Notes under the pieces: generated by a model
Databases searched by the model: none
What the model saw: only the letters and a program-made list of their open reading frames with translations
Told to the model about the DNA's origin: nothing
Position numbers and translations under genes: made by a program
Shown: one piece after another, positions 45,536 to 54,708 of the stretch
Layout: every line of letters starts with the position of its first letter
Position numbering within the stretch: position 1 is the first letter of the stretch
From: Methanomicrobium antiquum
Lineage (GTDB): Archaea; Halobacteriota; Methanomicrobia; Methanomicrobiales; Methanomicrobiaceae
DNA length: 64,000 nt
NCBI RefSeq assembly: GCF_029633915.1
Contig: NZ_CP091092.1
Span: forward strand, 744,001 to 808,000
Direction of reading: 5' to 3'

Positions 45536-46081
45536 ATGAAAAAATATGTTGTTGCAGTAACTGGTGCAAGTGGAATAATATATGCCCAAAGACTCCTTGA
45601 AGTTTTGTCAAAGCAGGCAGAAGTGTATGTGATTATCACAAAGATTGCCAAAAAAATAGCTGAGTATGAAATGGTAAATCTTGATGGGTTTGATGCAGTA
45701 TATGTCGATGAGGATGATATGTTTGCCGGAGTTGCAAGCGGTTCATTCAGATATGACGGCATGGTTGTAATTCCATGCAGTATGAAAACGCTTTCTGCTA
45801 TAAATTCCGGCTTTTCAGATAATCTTATAACACGTGCGGCTGATGTCTGTTTAAAAGAGGGAAGAAAATGCATTCTAATGCCCAGAGAAATGCCACTTTC
45901 AAGAATCCATCTTAAAAATATGCTCTCTTTAAATGAAGCAGGTGCAACTATTATGGTAATGAGTCCGGGTTTTTATAACAGACCTGAAACAATTGCAGAT
46001 CTTGTTGATATGGTTGTTGCAAGAGCGCTTGACAATCTTGGAGAAGAACATGATATCGGGAAAAGATGGAGTTGTGACTGA
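45536..46081 (+). CDS. ubiX: UbiX-family flavin prenyltransferase
   Basis: A 181-residue flavoprotein with the FMN-binding start VVAVTGASGIIYAQRLLE, then IPCSMKTLSAINSGFSDNL and ILMPREMPLSRIHLKNMLSL. UbiX makes prenylated FMN, the cofactor of UbiD decarboxylases. It overlaps the UbiD gene by one base, so it surely supplies that enzyme. It lacks a signal peptide and is cytosolic. Confidence 0.93.
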   Translation: MKKYVVAVTGASGIIYAQRLLEVLSKQAEVYVIITKIAKKIAEYEMVNLDGFDAVYVDEDDMFAGVASGSFRYDGMVVIPCSMKTLSAINSGFSDNLITRAADVCLKEGRKCILMPREMPLSRIHLKNMLSLNEAGATIMVMSPGFYNRPETIADLVDMVVARALDNLGEEHDIGKRWSCD

Positions 46082-47325
46082 TGCGTGAATTCATAAAAAA
46101 AATGAGAGATGCAGGTCTTGTTGATGATATATACGAAGAAGTATCTTCTGTATACCAGGCTCCAAAGATTGCATCAAAGACTAATAAACTGGTTTTTTTC
46201 CACAAACTTGATGGTGATAAAAAGAGTGTGATGAATGTAACTTCTATTAGAAAGTCACTTTCCATTGCACTTGGGTACCCGGAAGAAGATATAGTAAAAA
46301 ACCTGTCCAAAGCTGAATACAATGGAAATGTTGTAAACAGAGGCAAACTGTACATGATTCAGCCTGATCTTTTGTCTCTTCCGATAATGAAGCATTATCC
46401 AAAGGATGCCGGTCGATACTTAACATCAGCAATAGTTTTTTCAGAGTACGGCAACATTTCAAATGCATCAATACACAGGATGCTTGTTCTTGACAAAAAT
46501 CATCTTGCGGCAAGGCTTGTGGAAGGAAGGCACACTCATAATCTCTTAAAAAGTGCCCTTTCGAATAATGAAAAGCTTCCTGTTGCAATTACAATAGGAA
46601 CACACCCTCTTGTTACATTTGCTTCATGTACAAGAGTGCCTGAAGGAAAGGAGATGCCTTTTGCCGCTGAGCTCATGGGAGGGGAAATATCAGTTTTCGA
46701 ATGTCCCAATGGTGTAAAAGTTCCTGATGCAGAAATTGTTCTTGAAGGATATATCACAGGAGAAAAAGCTACTGAAGGTCCTTTTGTAGATATAACAGGA
46801 ACATATGATCCGGTAAGACAGGGTCCTGTAATTGAGATTACAGGAATGCACATTAAAGATGACCCGATATATCATGGAATATTGCCCGGAGGAAATGAAC
46901 ATAAGCTATTAATGGGAATGCCATATGAACCCAAAATTTATCGCTATGTATCAGGAGTAACAACGGTTAGAAATGTATCTCTTACAACAGGAGGATGCGG
47001 ATATCTTCATGGTGTCGTACAGATTAGAAAAAACACTCAGGGGGATGCAAAGAATGCTATAATGGCCGCTTTTGCCGCCCATACATCATTAAAACATGTA
47101 GTAGTTGTTGATGAAGATATTGATATCTACAATATGGAGGATGTGGAATATGCTATTGCAACGCGTGTCAGGGGAGATGAAGATATAATGGTTATAAAAG
47201 GTGTAAGAGGCTCTTCGCTTGATCCCTGTCGTATTGGTGATGGAATGAATGTTAAGGTTGGTGTGGATGCAACTATGGTAATGGGAAAAGAAGACGAATT
47301 TATAAGAGCAGAATGGGATGACTGA
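46081..47325 (+). CDS. UbiD-family decarboxylase (probable anhydromevalonate phosphate decarboxylase)
   Basis: A 414-residue UbiD-like enzyme using prenyl-FMN. Typical segments include HRMLVLDKNHLAARLVEGRH, IGTHPLVTFASCT and EGPFVDITGTYD, which holds the metal- and cofactor-binding region, and GRVRGDEDIMV-like residues near the end. In archaea a UbiD next to an aconitase-X protein marks the modified mevalonate pathway, where it decarboxylates trans-anhydromevalonate 5-phosphate to isopentenyl phosphate. That substrate is inferred from the gene order UbiX-UbiD-AcnX here. Confidence 0.87.
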   Translation: MREFIKKMRDAGLVDDIYEEVSSVYQAPKIASKTNKLVFFHKLDGDKKSVMNVTSIRKSLSIALGYPEEDIVKNLSKAEYNGNVVNRGKLYMIQPDLLSLPIMKHYPKDAGRYLTSAIVFSEYGNISNASIHRMLVLDKNHLAARLVEGRHTHNLLKSALSNNEKLPVAITIGTHPLVTFASCTRVPEGKEMPFAAELMGGEISVFECPNGVKVPDAEIVLEGYITGEKATEGPFVDITGTYDPVRQGPVIEITGMHIKDDPIYHGILPGGNEHKLLMGMPYEPKIYRYVSGVTTVRNVSLTTGGCGYLHGVVQIRKNTQGDAKNAIMAAFAAHTSLKHVVVVDEDIDIYNMEDVEYAIATRVRGDEDIMVIKGVRGSSLDPCRIGDGMNVKVGVDATMVMGKEDEFIRAEWDD

Positions 47326-47327
47326 CA

Positions 47328-48488
47328 ATGTATCTTGATAGTGAAGATGAAAGTATTTTAAATGGTGAATATGGAGAGACAAGGCAGAAGATGATGGAAA
47401 TTCTTCTTGCACTTGGAAAAGTATTCAATGCAGAAAATCTTGTACCCATAACAAGTGCACAGATTAGTGGTGCATCCTATAAGACTATAGGAGAATGGGG
47501 GCTTGAATGGCTAAATAACCTTGATGCACGTGTTGCTGTTCCTTCAATTTTAAATCCAATCGGAATGCCGCGTGAAAGCTGGAGGGATATTGGAATATCA
47601 ACAGAGTTTGCAGAAAACCAGAATAAGGTAATAAAAGCCTACAAGCGTCTTGGAATAAAAATGGAGTGTACATGCACTCCATATTATCTTAATATTACAA
47701 ATTATGGAGATCATCTGGCATGGTCAGAGTCATCTGCTGTATCATATGCCAATTCAGTGATTGGAGCAAGAACCAATAGAGAGGGAGGCCCTTCTGCACT
47801 TGCGGCCGCAATGATTGGTAAAACACCCAATTATGGTCTTCATCTCTTCAAAAACAGAATGCCTGAAATTACAATTGAGGTTGAATCCGGCAGTGGTGTT
47901 CACAGCGGGCATTATGGCGCAATAGGTTATCTTGCAGGAAAAATAGCAGGAAATAAAATTCCCTTTTTGACAAACATCCGTCCGTCAAGAGATCAGCTAA
48001 AAGCCCTTGGTGCAGCTATGGCGGCATCCGGAGCTGTTGCACTATACCATGTAAAGGGCATCACTCCTGAAACAAAGCTTCCTACATTTAAAACAGAACC
48101 TGTTGAGAAGGTTGTTATTGAACAGTCCGAAATTGAAAGTCTTTTTGAGAAGTCTGATGTTGATGCTGTTGCAGTTGGATGTCCGCACTGTTCACCTGAT
48201 GAGTTATCCCGTCTTGCATCTCTTCTTGAAGGCAAAAAAACTACGAAAACCTTCTTTGTCTTTGTAGCTAAGGGAGTGAAGGATTCAAACATGGGATATG
48301 TCAGTAAAATCGAAAAGAGTGGTGCAAAGGTTGTTGAAGACACCTGCATTGTAGTATCTCCGGCGATGGATGTATTTGACACAGTAATGGTTGATTCAGG
48401 AAAAGCATTCGCATATGTTCCAAATATGTGTGGATGCAATGTAAGAATAGGAACACTTGAAGAGTGTGTTTTAGCCGCAACAAGTTAA
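47328..48488 (+). CDS. Aconitase-X large subunit (probable phosphomevalonate dehydratase large subunit)
   Basis: A 386-residue member of the DUF521/aconitase X family. Cysteines for an iron-sulfur cluster are plausible in MECTCTPYYL, VGCPHCSP and NMCGCNVRI. Other marks are SQISGASYKTIGEWGLEWL-like residues near the start, and SYANSVIGARTNREGGPSAL. Together with UbiD it fits the archaeal mevalonate pathway step that dehydrates 5-phosphomevalonate. The small subunit (DUF126 family) is not encoded next to it or elsewhere in the window. It starts 3 bases after the UbiD stop. Confidence 0.87.
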   Translation: MYLDSEDESILNGEYGETRQKMMEILLALGKVFNAENLVPITSAQISGASYKTIGEWGLEWLNNLDARVAVPSILNPIGMPRESWRDIGISTEFAENQNKVIKAYKRLGIKMECTCTPYYLNITNYGDHLAWSESSAVSYANSVIGARTNREGGPSALAAAMIGKTPNYGLHLFKNRMPEITIEVESGSGVHSGHYGAIGYLAGKIAGNKIPFLTNIRPSRDQLKALGAAMAASGAVALYHVKGITPETKLPTFKTEPVEKVVIEQSEIESLFEKSDVDAVAVGCPHCSPDELSRLASLLEGKKTTKTFFVFVAKGVKDSNMGYVSKIEKSGAKVVEDTCIVVSPAMDVFDTVMVDSGKAFAYVPNMCGCNVRIGTLEECVLAATS

Positions 48489-48559
48489 AAAAATATGAAA
48501 AATTAAAAATTTATAAATTCAAAATTAAAAAATAATATTTAAAGTAAGCTATCCCAAAA

Positions 48560-49465
48560 TTAAATCTCCGGAATATCGTTTGCATCAATATTGTATACTT
48601 TTGCAAAGAATTCCGGATAATAACGCATTTTTGCAATTCTTAAGCCATCAATCCCAAGATCTGATTCTCTGTTTATGTAATCATATTTGCCTGAAACAAG
48701 TCTGGCAACCTCATTGTTAATAACCTTATAATTTCCTTCACAGTCAGGCAGGCCTTTTTCATAATGAATTACTATTGTATCTTTGTTTAATTCTTCATAT
48801 ATTGAAATAGCACTTATTTCGTTTTCGTTTTTTAAAAGCAATCCACAAAGGCCAAGCTGTTCAAAATGTTTTACTGAATAAATGGTTGCATTTTTTTCAT
48901 AATTCATAATAGGGTTTTTTTTGCACTCTTTCCATTCACACCATTTAAAAAAAAAATCAATGACATCCTGAACGGATTCTGAGGTCATAGGTTCGGTTGT
49001 ATAATTGCATCTCTTTTTAAAGCTGTTTATGTGTTTTCTGATATTTAGAAATTTTTTTCCGGGGAGTTTTGATAAAATATCTGTTTTATAAACGTAATCA
49101 TAGTAATCCCTATCTGATGAAAGATTAATATCCGGATATAAAGCGAGGATTCGGGCTTTTGTTTCTTCGTCAAATATCTGATATGCAAGCGGGTGATTTG
49201 TTTTTTTTGCAAGTTTTAGAACCTCTTTTAAAAGATTATCATCATAAATTCCAAAAGGACCTCGAAAAGAGGTTTTATTTTCTATTGTACTTGAAATAAC
49301 CAGTGCGTCATTATTGGTATAGTATTCATATTGTGCATAGTCATTCCAACACACCATATTTGTAAAGGTGTTGTCGCTGTGCTGTATTGGAAATCTTTCA
49401 TAAAAGGATTTAAAAAAATTTCTGTCATCCAGTGTTACCGGTTTAAAATCACTTATATCAAGCAT
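48560..49465 (-). CDS. DUF2156 family protein
   Basis: A 301-residue protein that fits DUF2156, whose members share the double GNAT-like fold of the C-terminal domain of lysyl-phosphatidylglycerol synthases. It has FTNMVCWNDYAQYEYYTNND, YDYVYKTDILSKLPGKKFL, and a C-terminal part with YINRESDLGIDGLRIAKMRYYPE. An aminoacyl or acyl transferase role is possible but not shown. It lies 6 bases after the GNAT gene on the same strand, so these two form an operon. Confidence 0.82.
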   Translation of the reverse strand: MLDISDFKPVTLDDRNFFKSFYERFPIQHSDNTFTNMVCWNDYAQYEYYTNNDALVISSTIENKTSFRGPFGIYDDNLLKEVLKLAKKTNHPLAYQIFDEETKARILALYPDINLSSDRDYYDYVYKTDILSKLPGKKFLNIRKHINSFKKRCNYTTEPMTSESVQDVIDFFFKWCEWKECKKNPIMNYEKNATIYSVKHFEQLGLCGLLLKNENEISAISIYEELNKDTIVIHYEKGLPDCEGNYKVINNEVARLVSGKYDYINRESDLGIDGLRIAKMRYYPEFFAKVYNIDANDIPEI

Positions 49466-49471
49466 GCTGTT

Positions 49472-49897
49472 TCATTTCCTGTATATCATAGGGATATAAT
49501 TCTCCATAACAAAAAAACCTTCAGATTTATAAAATCCGGACGTTTCAGGCTCAGCTATTAATCCTATCCATGTAAGTCCTTTTGATTGAGCCTCTTTAAC
49601 AAGAGTGTTCAGGATACATTTCCCAATTCCAAGTTTTCTGTAATCTTTTTTGACAACAAGGTCCTGTATGTATCCGTCTGAGACTCCGTCAGATATTATT
49701 CTTCCCATACCTATTGCCGAATTTGTTGATTTATCTACAGCCACTGCAAATATAAAGCTCCCCTTAATTAAACTTCCAATTTCTTCAGGATTCCAGGATT
49801 CATCCCACCAGTTGCCATCCCTGTAGAGTTCAACAATCTCTGTTTTATCCCATTTATTAACAATTGTTATCTCAAAATCTACATATTTTAAATTCAT
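49472..49897 (-). CDS. GNAT-family N-acetyltransferase
   Basis: A 141-residue acetyltransferase of the small single-domain type. The acetyl-CoA binding loop is in LVVKKDYRKLGIGKCILNTLV, and the last strands read GLIAEPETSGFYKSEGFFV. The substrate is unknown. It is the upstream gene of a pair with the DUF2156 gene. Confidence 0.87.
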   Translation of the reverse strand: MNLKYVDFEITIVNKWDKTEIVELYRDGNWWDESWNPEEIGSLIKGSFIFAVAVDKSTNSAIGMGRIISDGVSDGYIQDLVVKKDYRKLGIGKCILNTLVKEAQSKGLTWIGLIAEPETSGFYKSEGFFVMENYIPMIYRK

Positions 49898-50246
49898 TAT
49901 TTCCAGCCTGCATTTCCTGATTAAATATGATTATCTTTGAATTTACATGAAAGTCACTTCGTAACTTACATGAGACCGTGTATGAAATATAATTTCATGG
50001 ACGTTTTTAATTAATAACTTAGAGATTAAGTCTTATTTTTAATTATTATCTTTTTTCATTCCCTTTCTTATCATTTGTTCAATATTTGTTTGAAATTTTC
50101 TGAATTTTAATTCATAATGTCCTTTTAATCACTGATATTATATGAATAATTACATGTAACAGGTAAATTCTGATGGCCTTTTAAAGGTCATCAATAACTA
50201 TTATAGAAAATATATTGTATTGTATCTTTGAAGGTTCAGTGATAGT
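49898..50246. other. Divergent intergenic region with a dispersed repeat copy
   Basis: It contains the double-hairpin repeat (49943-50010). Otherwise it is AT-rich with no gene seen. AATATATTGTATTG near 50207 and TTATATGAATAA near 50138 could serve the DUF1890 promoter. Confidence 0.45.
49943..50010 (+). repeat. Dispersed double-hairpin repeat, copy 4
   Basis: It reads CATGAAAGTCAC-TTC-GTAACTTACATG, then a second hairpin ATGAAAT-ATA-ATTTCAT and GGACGTTTTT. It differs from copy 3 by a few bases. It lies between divergent genes, which argues against a simple terminator role. Confidence 0.85.
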
Positions 50247-50714
50247 ATGGAAATTTTAAACAATTCAGGCTCAGCGCTATTGGTTCTTGGATGTCCTCAG
50301 GTTCCTGTTCAGACGACATCTGTTTTGTATATTGCCGCAAAGCTAAAAAAAGCCGGTATAAAGACCGTTGTTGCAGGAACCCCTGCCGCCAGACTGCTTA
50401 TCAAATATGCTGATTTTGACGGACATTATATAGACGAGATAAAGGATTTGGATTTTATAATCGATGCAATAATAGAAAAAGGAGAGAAATATCCTTTATG
50501 CTTTGTTTTCATTCACAATGATGCAGGTGTATCATATGCCGCAACAATGGATTCCATAATGAAATCTGTTTTATATCCTGTTATTTTTGGAAGTGATGCC
50601 GATGAACTGTCTACTCAGATTACATTTGAATGCGAAAAGATATCTGTGCCGGCAACTCACAATCCAAAACCTCTGATAAATGAAATAAACAAGGTGATAA
50701 AATGGGATGCCTAG
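50247..50714 (+). CDS. DUF1890 family protein
   Basis: A 155-residue protein of a methanogen-associated family without known function. It has LLVLGCPQVPVQTTSVLYIA near the start, then KKAGIKTVVAGTPAARLLI, suggesting a Rossmann-like alpha/beta fold that might bind a nucleotide or cofactor. It overlaps the DUF1894 gene by 13 bases, and the two often occur together. A final MntP gene is in the same overlapping series. Confidence 0.8.
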   Translation: MEILNNSGSALLVLGCPQVPVQTTSVLYIAAKLKKAGIKTVVAGTPAARLLIKYADFDGHYIDEIKDLDFIIDAIIEKGEKYPLCFVFIHNDAGVSYAATMDSIMKSVLYPVIFGSDADELSTQITFECEKISVPATHNPKPLINEINKVIKWDA

Positions 50715-50983
50715 ATAAGCTTCCGTATGAGGTAATTTTGAGAAACGTAAGTTTTTCCGAGTGCAGAGAATATCTTAAGAAAAATTACAAGGAAGTCTAT
50801 ACAGTCTCTCCCGGTTACAAAATATTTGATGTGCATATAATAGGTGTACCTCCTGTAACAATTGCTCTTGATGATGACATAGTTATATTTCCATATACAA
50901 AGCCTTGTCATGGAACCTTTCTGGTAAAAGTTTCAAGTGAAGAGGAATCAGTAAAAATTAGAAAAAATCAGATTAAAAAATGA
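50702..50983 (+). CDS. DUF1894 family protein
   Basis: A 93-residue protein starting MGCLDKLPYEVILRNVSF and continuing ECREYLKKNY, then GYKIFDVHIIGVPPVTI. It matches the methanogen family DUF1894, of unknown role. It overlaps DUF1890 upstream and shares a 4-base overlap with mntP downstream, so all three are translated as a unit. The C-terminus is basic. Confidence 0.8.
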   Translation: MGCLDKLPYEVILRNVSFSECREYLKKNYKEVYTVSPGYKIFDVHIIGVPPVTIALDDDIVIFPYTKPCHGTFLVKVSSEEESVKIRKNQIKK

Positions 50984-51522
50984 ATTTAATCTCTGTTTTT
51001 GCCATAGCGGCAGGACTTGCAATGGATTCATTTGCAGTTTCTGTGTCATCCGGAACAACAAAGATTAAAGGCAAATTTAGAGCGGCTGTCGTAATTGGTC
51101 TTGTTTTTGGATTTTTTCAGGGCTTCATGCCGGTATTGGGGTGGGTTTTAGGGATTAATTTTACTGGATTTATTCTGGATTATGCTCACTGGATAGCTTT
51201 TTTTCTTCTCTTCATAATTGGAATTAAAATGATTGAGGAGAGTGATGAAAAATTAATAGATATCCAAAATCCCTATGTTCTTTTGCTTCTTGGAATCGCA
51301 ACAAGTATTGATGCTTTGGCAGTTGGTCTTTCATTTGCATTTTTAAATGAATCTGTATTATTCCCTGCATTTATTATTGGCATATTTACATTTGTTATCT
51401 CATTTTTTGGAGTATATCTTGGTGATAAACTCCAAAGTTCGACAGGAAGATATGCGACTTTCATAGGCGGGATTATTCTGATATTAATTGGGGTTAAAAT
51501 AGTTCTTGAAAATAGCCTATAA
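50980..51522 (+). CDS. mntP: Manganese efflux pump MntP
   Basis: A 180-residue membrane protein with six spans, matching MntP: AGLAMDSFAVSVSSGT in the first span and TSIDALAVGLSFAFL in the fourth, each with the conserved aspartate. GVYLGDKLQSS follows. It exports Mn2+ across the membrane. Coupling to the DUF1890/DUF1894 genes is notable, since no metal sensor or metal-binding motif is obvious in them. Confidence 0.92.
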   Translation: MNLISVFAIAAGLAMDSFAVSVSSGTTKIKGKFRAAVVIGLVFGFFQGFMPVLGWVLGINFTGFILDYAHWIAFFLLFIIGIKMIEESDEKLIDIQNPYVLLLLGIATSIDALAVGLSFAFLNESVLFPAFIIGIFTFVISFFGVYLGDKLQSSTGRYATFIGGIILILIGVKIVLENSL

Positions 51523-51742
51523 TATCCCTGAAACTTCATTAAATTCATGCTATTTTATGTTGTGCATTTTTTTCAGGATTGCAACGGAAATTCATTTAAA
51601 AGTAAAAAAGTATCTCATAACATATATCTAGCATGTCATTTATGATTAAAATCAAATATGATTTTTAAAATAAAGTGAATAAAAAATTAATTTCAGAAAG
51701 ATCTTTAAGAACAGAATTGGTCTTATATTGAACATAAAAATT

Positions 51743-52570
51743 TCATATGACGGATCCTGAGAAAAGATAAGAAACTATTGGTATTACTATTACAAGCATC
51801 AGAGAAAAAGATAAGAATTTGATTTCTCCCGGTTTTAATTTCTTTTTTCCAACATGAAGAAAAGAGTCTTTACTATACCCTCTGCATAGCATACTTGTAT
51901 AGGTACGTTCACCCTGTTCGTATGATCTGATAAATATTGTTCCAACTGTATATGCAAGAGTCCTTAGACGATAACTATATGGAAGCGATCTATTAAATGA
52001 ATTAAAACATCTTGTATCAAATGAGTTTTTTACTTTTTCAAAAATGTCTGCAAATACAAAGAGGTACCTTATCATAAGACCTGTAATTAAAGCAAACTCA
52101 GAAGGAAGTCCGAGTCTTCTTGCACCTGTTAGCATGTCCTGCATAGTAGTTGTTGAAGATAAAAGTACTATGAAAGATATACAGACTATGAACTTTACAA
52201 GTAAAATTAAAGCAAATTCAACCGATTCCAAATAAATATGAATGTCGAGGGGAAGATCTATTATCGGTGTGAATATATCATAATAACGGTTTTTAAAAAA
52301 AATCTGAAAAATAATTATGAATATCCCAAATGGAAGAATCATAAGAATTCTTTTCAGATATGAGAAAAAACTTAATTTTGATAATATCCACAGTGTTAAA
52401 AAGAAAAAATAGAAAAAAATCCCTGGAATAATTATATCTTTGGAATATGGATATGCTACCATTGCAATTATTACAGAAAATACAATTATTATTTTTATCC
52501 GGGCATCCATATTGTGAATATAGCTGTTTCCCATCGCCTGGCGTTCTATAGAATACAGCTCTTCAATCAT
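51743..52570 (-). CDS. cbiQ: Cobalt/nickel ECF transporter T component CbiQ
   Basis: A 275-residue membrane component of an energy-coupling-factor metal importer. It has about five to six spans, a long cytosolic loop with ARRLGLPSEFALITGLMIRY, and SYEQGERTYTSMLCRGYSKD, a variant of the A-R-G motif that contacts the ATPase. ATG 52570 is used; it overlaps the end of cbiO by 8 bases. An in-frame TTG at 52582 is less likely. Confidence 0.9.
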   Translation of the reverse strand: MIEELYSIERQAMGNSYIHNMDARIKIIIVFSVIIAMVAYPYSKDIIIPGIFFYFFFLTLWILSKLSFFSYLKRILMILPFGIFIIIFQIFFKNRYYDIFTPIIDLPLDIHIYLESVEFALILLVKFIVCISFIVLLSSTTTMQDMLTGARRLGLPSEFALITGLMIRYLFVFADIFEKVKNSFDTRCFNSFNRSLPYSYRLRTLAYTVGTIFIRSYEQGERTYTSMLCRGYSKDSFLHVGKKKLKPGEIKFLSFSLMLVIVIPIVSYLFSGSVI

Positions 52571-53399
52571 ATTTTTTACCAAATGCTTTTAAAAAGGATT
52601 TTTCTGAGCTTTCGTAATTATAAGCCATTTTTATATCAATTCCATGCATTTGAAGGTTTTTTATTAACTTTGGAAGAACCGGGATATCCAGCCTTAAATC
52701 AGATAGTAACTCCTGCTGTGTAAAAATTTCTTCCATACTTCCCTGTGCGACAATCTGCCCTTTATCCATGACATAAATATAATCTGCAATCTCTGAAACA
52801 ATGTCTATATGGTGAGTGGAGAAAATAACAGTCATTCCATATTCTTCAGGAAGACGGTTTACAAACTGTGTAAGGTCTGCAACACCTCTTGGATCAAGTC
52901 CTGCTGTTGGTTCATCCAGAATCAGTATCTGAGGTTCCATTGCAAGAACACCTGCAATTGCAACCCTTTTTTTCTCACCTCCGCTCAGGTGGTGCGGTGG
53001 TCTGTTTCGTAAATCCTCTATATCCAGAATTCTTAGGACTTCATTGACCCTGTGTTCAATAGTATGTTCATCCAGACCCAGATTTGTCGGTCCAAATGCA
53101 ATATCTTGTTCTACTGTTGGAGAAAAAACCTGATCATCAGAGTTTTGAAATACAATTCCTACTAATTTTCTGATTTCTTTGATGTTTGATTTTGTTATCG
53201 GCTCTCCTCTGATTAATATTTCTCCTGAAGTGGGTTTAAGGATGCCATTAAAATGTTTAAAAAGAGTACTTTTTCCCGCACCGTTTGCACCAATTATTGC
53301 TATACGCTGTTTTCTGCCTGCAATAAAGTTTACATTTTTCAATGCATCTATATTTTTATTATAGGTATGTGTGAGGTTTCGTGTTTCAATCAGGTGCAT
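52563..53399 (-). CDS. cbiO: Cobalt/nickel ECF transporter ATP-binding protein CbiO
   Basis: A 278-residue ABC ATPase. Walker A is GANGAGKST, Q-loop FQNSDDQVFSPTVEQD (typical of the CbiO/EcfA group), signature LSGGEKKR, Walker B ILILDEPTAG, and H-loop FSTHHID. It powers uptake through CbiQ and CbiM. The last 50 residues form a variable domain with LPKLIKNLQMHGIDI. It stands between the PDGLE-type gene and cbiQ. Confidence 0.92.
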   Translation of the reverse strand: MHLIETRNLTHTYNKNIDALKNVNFIAGRKQRIAIIGANGAGKSTLFKHFNGILKPTSGEILIRGEPITKSNIKEIRKLVGIVFQNSDDQVFSPTVEQDIAFGPTNLGLDEHTIEHRVNEVLRILDIEDLRNRPPHHLSGGEKKRVAIAGVLAMEPQILILDEPTAGLDPRGVADLTQFVNRLPEEYGMTVIFSTHHIDIVSEIADYIYVMDKGQIVAQGSMEEIFTQQELLSDLRLDIPVLPKLIKNLQMHGIDIKMAYNYESSEKSFLKAFGKKYD

Positions 53400-53419
53400 A
53401 ATATAAAAAAGTTGGTTTT

Positions 53420-53758
53420 TTAAGATTTTGAGGCTTTTGATGTGAGTGCCCAGGTTGCCCCAAGAACAAGTGCGAATGTAATGAGGACACCAATGATAAG
53501 TGCAATTATATCACCTATTTTCCCTGCGCCTTCCATTGAATAGTCAGGAAGCGGGGATTCATACTCAAATGTTCCTGAGCCTATTGCCTCTGCATCCCCG
53601 TCTTCAGGAGAAGCACCTGTTAGTGTTTTTTCGCCCTGTACTACAAAGGCTGTGCTTTCAAGACCGTCCGGGTCACCCGACGCCAGGAAAACTGCCAAAA
53701 CTCCAATAACAATTGCAAGAATAATTCCTGCTATCATAAATGTTTTATTGTCAATCAT
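53420..53758 (-). CDS. PDGLE/CbiN-type small subunit of the metal transporter
   Basis: A 112-residue protein with two membrane spans (about residues 8-27 and 82-104) and an extracellular loop carrying [13 protein letters not shown]. The PDGLE motif marks the N-subunit-like partner of CbiM/NikM in nickel or cobalt transporters. It overlaps cbiM upstream by 4 bases and is followed by cbiO. The metal, Co or Ni, cannot be told from the sequence. Confidence 0.88.
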   Translation of the reverse strand: MIDNKTFMIAGIILAIVIGVLAVFLASGDPDGLESTAFVVQGEKTLTGASPEDGDAEAIGSGTFEYESPLPDYSMEGAGKIGDIIALIIGVLITFALVLGATWALTSKASKS

Positions 53759-54399
53759 GCGGCAACCCCTCCTGCTGTTTCAGCTTCCATAAGATCTGGT
53801 CTTGTGGTATGAATGAGGTATATAGCGCCGGCTGTGATACTTCCTTCAATTATTCCTATTAATGCATGGTATGTACCCATTGCAATAATACCCGGGACCA
53901 GAGGGAAAGTACCTGCAATGAACATCTCAATAGCGCATGCAAGCGCCGGGATTAAACATGCCATCCATGCTGCAATTCCGGCAGATGCGTAACAGTTTCC
54001 AATTGCTGCTTTAATCCCTTTAAATGAGTAATAACCAACAAATCCACCAATGACTCCCATATTTATGATATTGGCGCCCATTGTTGTAATTCCACCATCA
54101 CCGAATATTACTCCCTGAATTATAAGAACTATTGAAAGTATGAATACTGCCGCATAAGGTGAACCTAATACTATAGCTGCAAGTGCACCTCCGACAAGAT
54201 GTCCGGAAGTGCCCATTCCGACTGGCAGATTGAATGCCTGAATGGCAAAGATGCCTGCCGCAAGTACTGCTATTAATGGCATTTTTTCTTCATTCAGCTC
54301 AGTTCTTGCCCATTTTAGAGCAAGTGCGACAAATATTATCGCAATAATCCAGTATACCGCTGCCTGTGGTAGCGGAATAAAAGCATCAGGTATGTGCAT
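53755..54399 (-). CDS. cbiM: Cobalt/nickel substrate-binding membrane component CbiM
   Basis: A 214-residue S-component with about seven spans. The N-terminus MHIPDAFI is essential in this family, since residues near Met1-His2 coordinate the metal. [23 protein letters not shown] carries a further conserved histidine. First gene of the cbiM-PDGLE-cbiO-cbiQ operon. Methanogens need both Ni (F430, hydrogenases) and Co (corrinoids), so either metal is plausible. No cobalamin riboswitch is seen upstream. Confidence 0.92.
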   Translation of the reverse strand: MHIPDAFIPLPQAAVYWIIAIIFVALALKWARTELNEEKMPLIAVLAAGIFAIQAFNLPVGMGTSGHLVGGALAAIVLGSPYAAVFILSIVLIIQGVIFGDGGITTMGANIINMGVIGGFVGYYSFKGIKAAIGNCYASAGIAAWMACLIPALACAIEMFIAGTFPLVPGIIAMGTYHALIGIIEGSITAGAIYLIHTTRPDLMEAETAGGVAA

Positions 54400-54708
54400 A
54401 ATCCATCAACATTTTATGGTGTGATATTTATGAATATAAGTGTTACTAATTGTGATGTTCAAAAAATCATTTTAGATTAAATTTGTATATTTGACAAGTT
54501 TTTAAAAAATCAAGTGAAATAATTATTAATTCATCAAATTTATTAGAAAAGTTACCGAAAAATCCTAACAATTACTCCATAATTGAAAAAGTAAAAGAAA
54601 AAAAATATTAGGCGGATATTTTTCATAAAAACACTCTTGGAATATTTTTTTATTTTTTCATGTGAATGAGAACGTAATTTTCTGTGAAAACTTTTTTTTG
54701 TGTAATAT
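54400..54708. other. Divergent intergenic region between cbiM and the MITE
   Basis: AT-rich with no gene seen. It holds the promoter of the metal transporter operon. No NikR-type or other clear operator dyad was found. The right part runs into the MITE at 54709, with its target duplication at 54703-54708. Confidence 0.45.

Noticed and set aside
54400-54480. NikR operator or cobalamin riboswitch upstream of cbiM
   Set aside because: No matching dyad or conserved riboswitch core could be seen.
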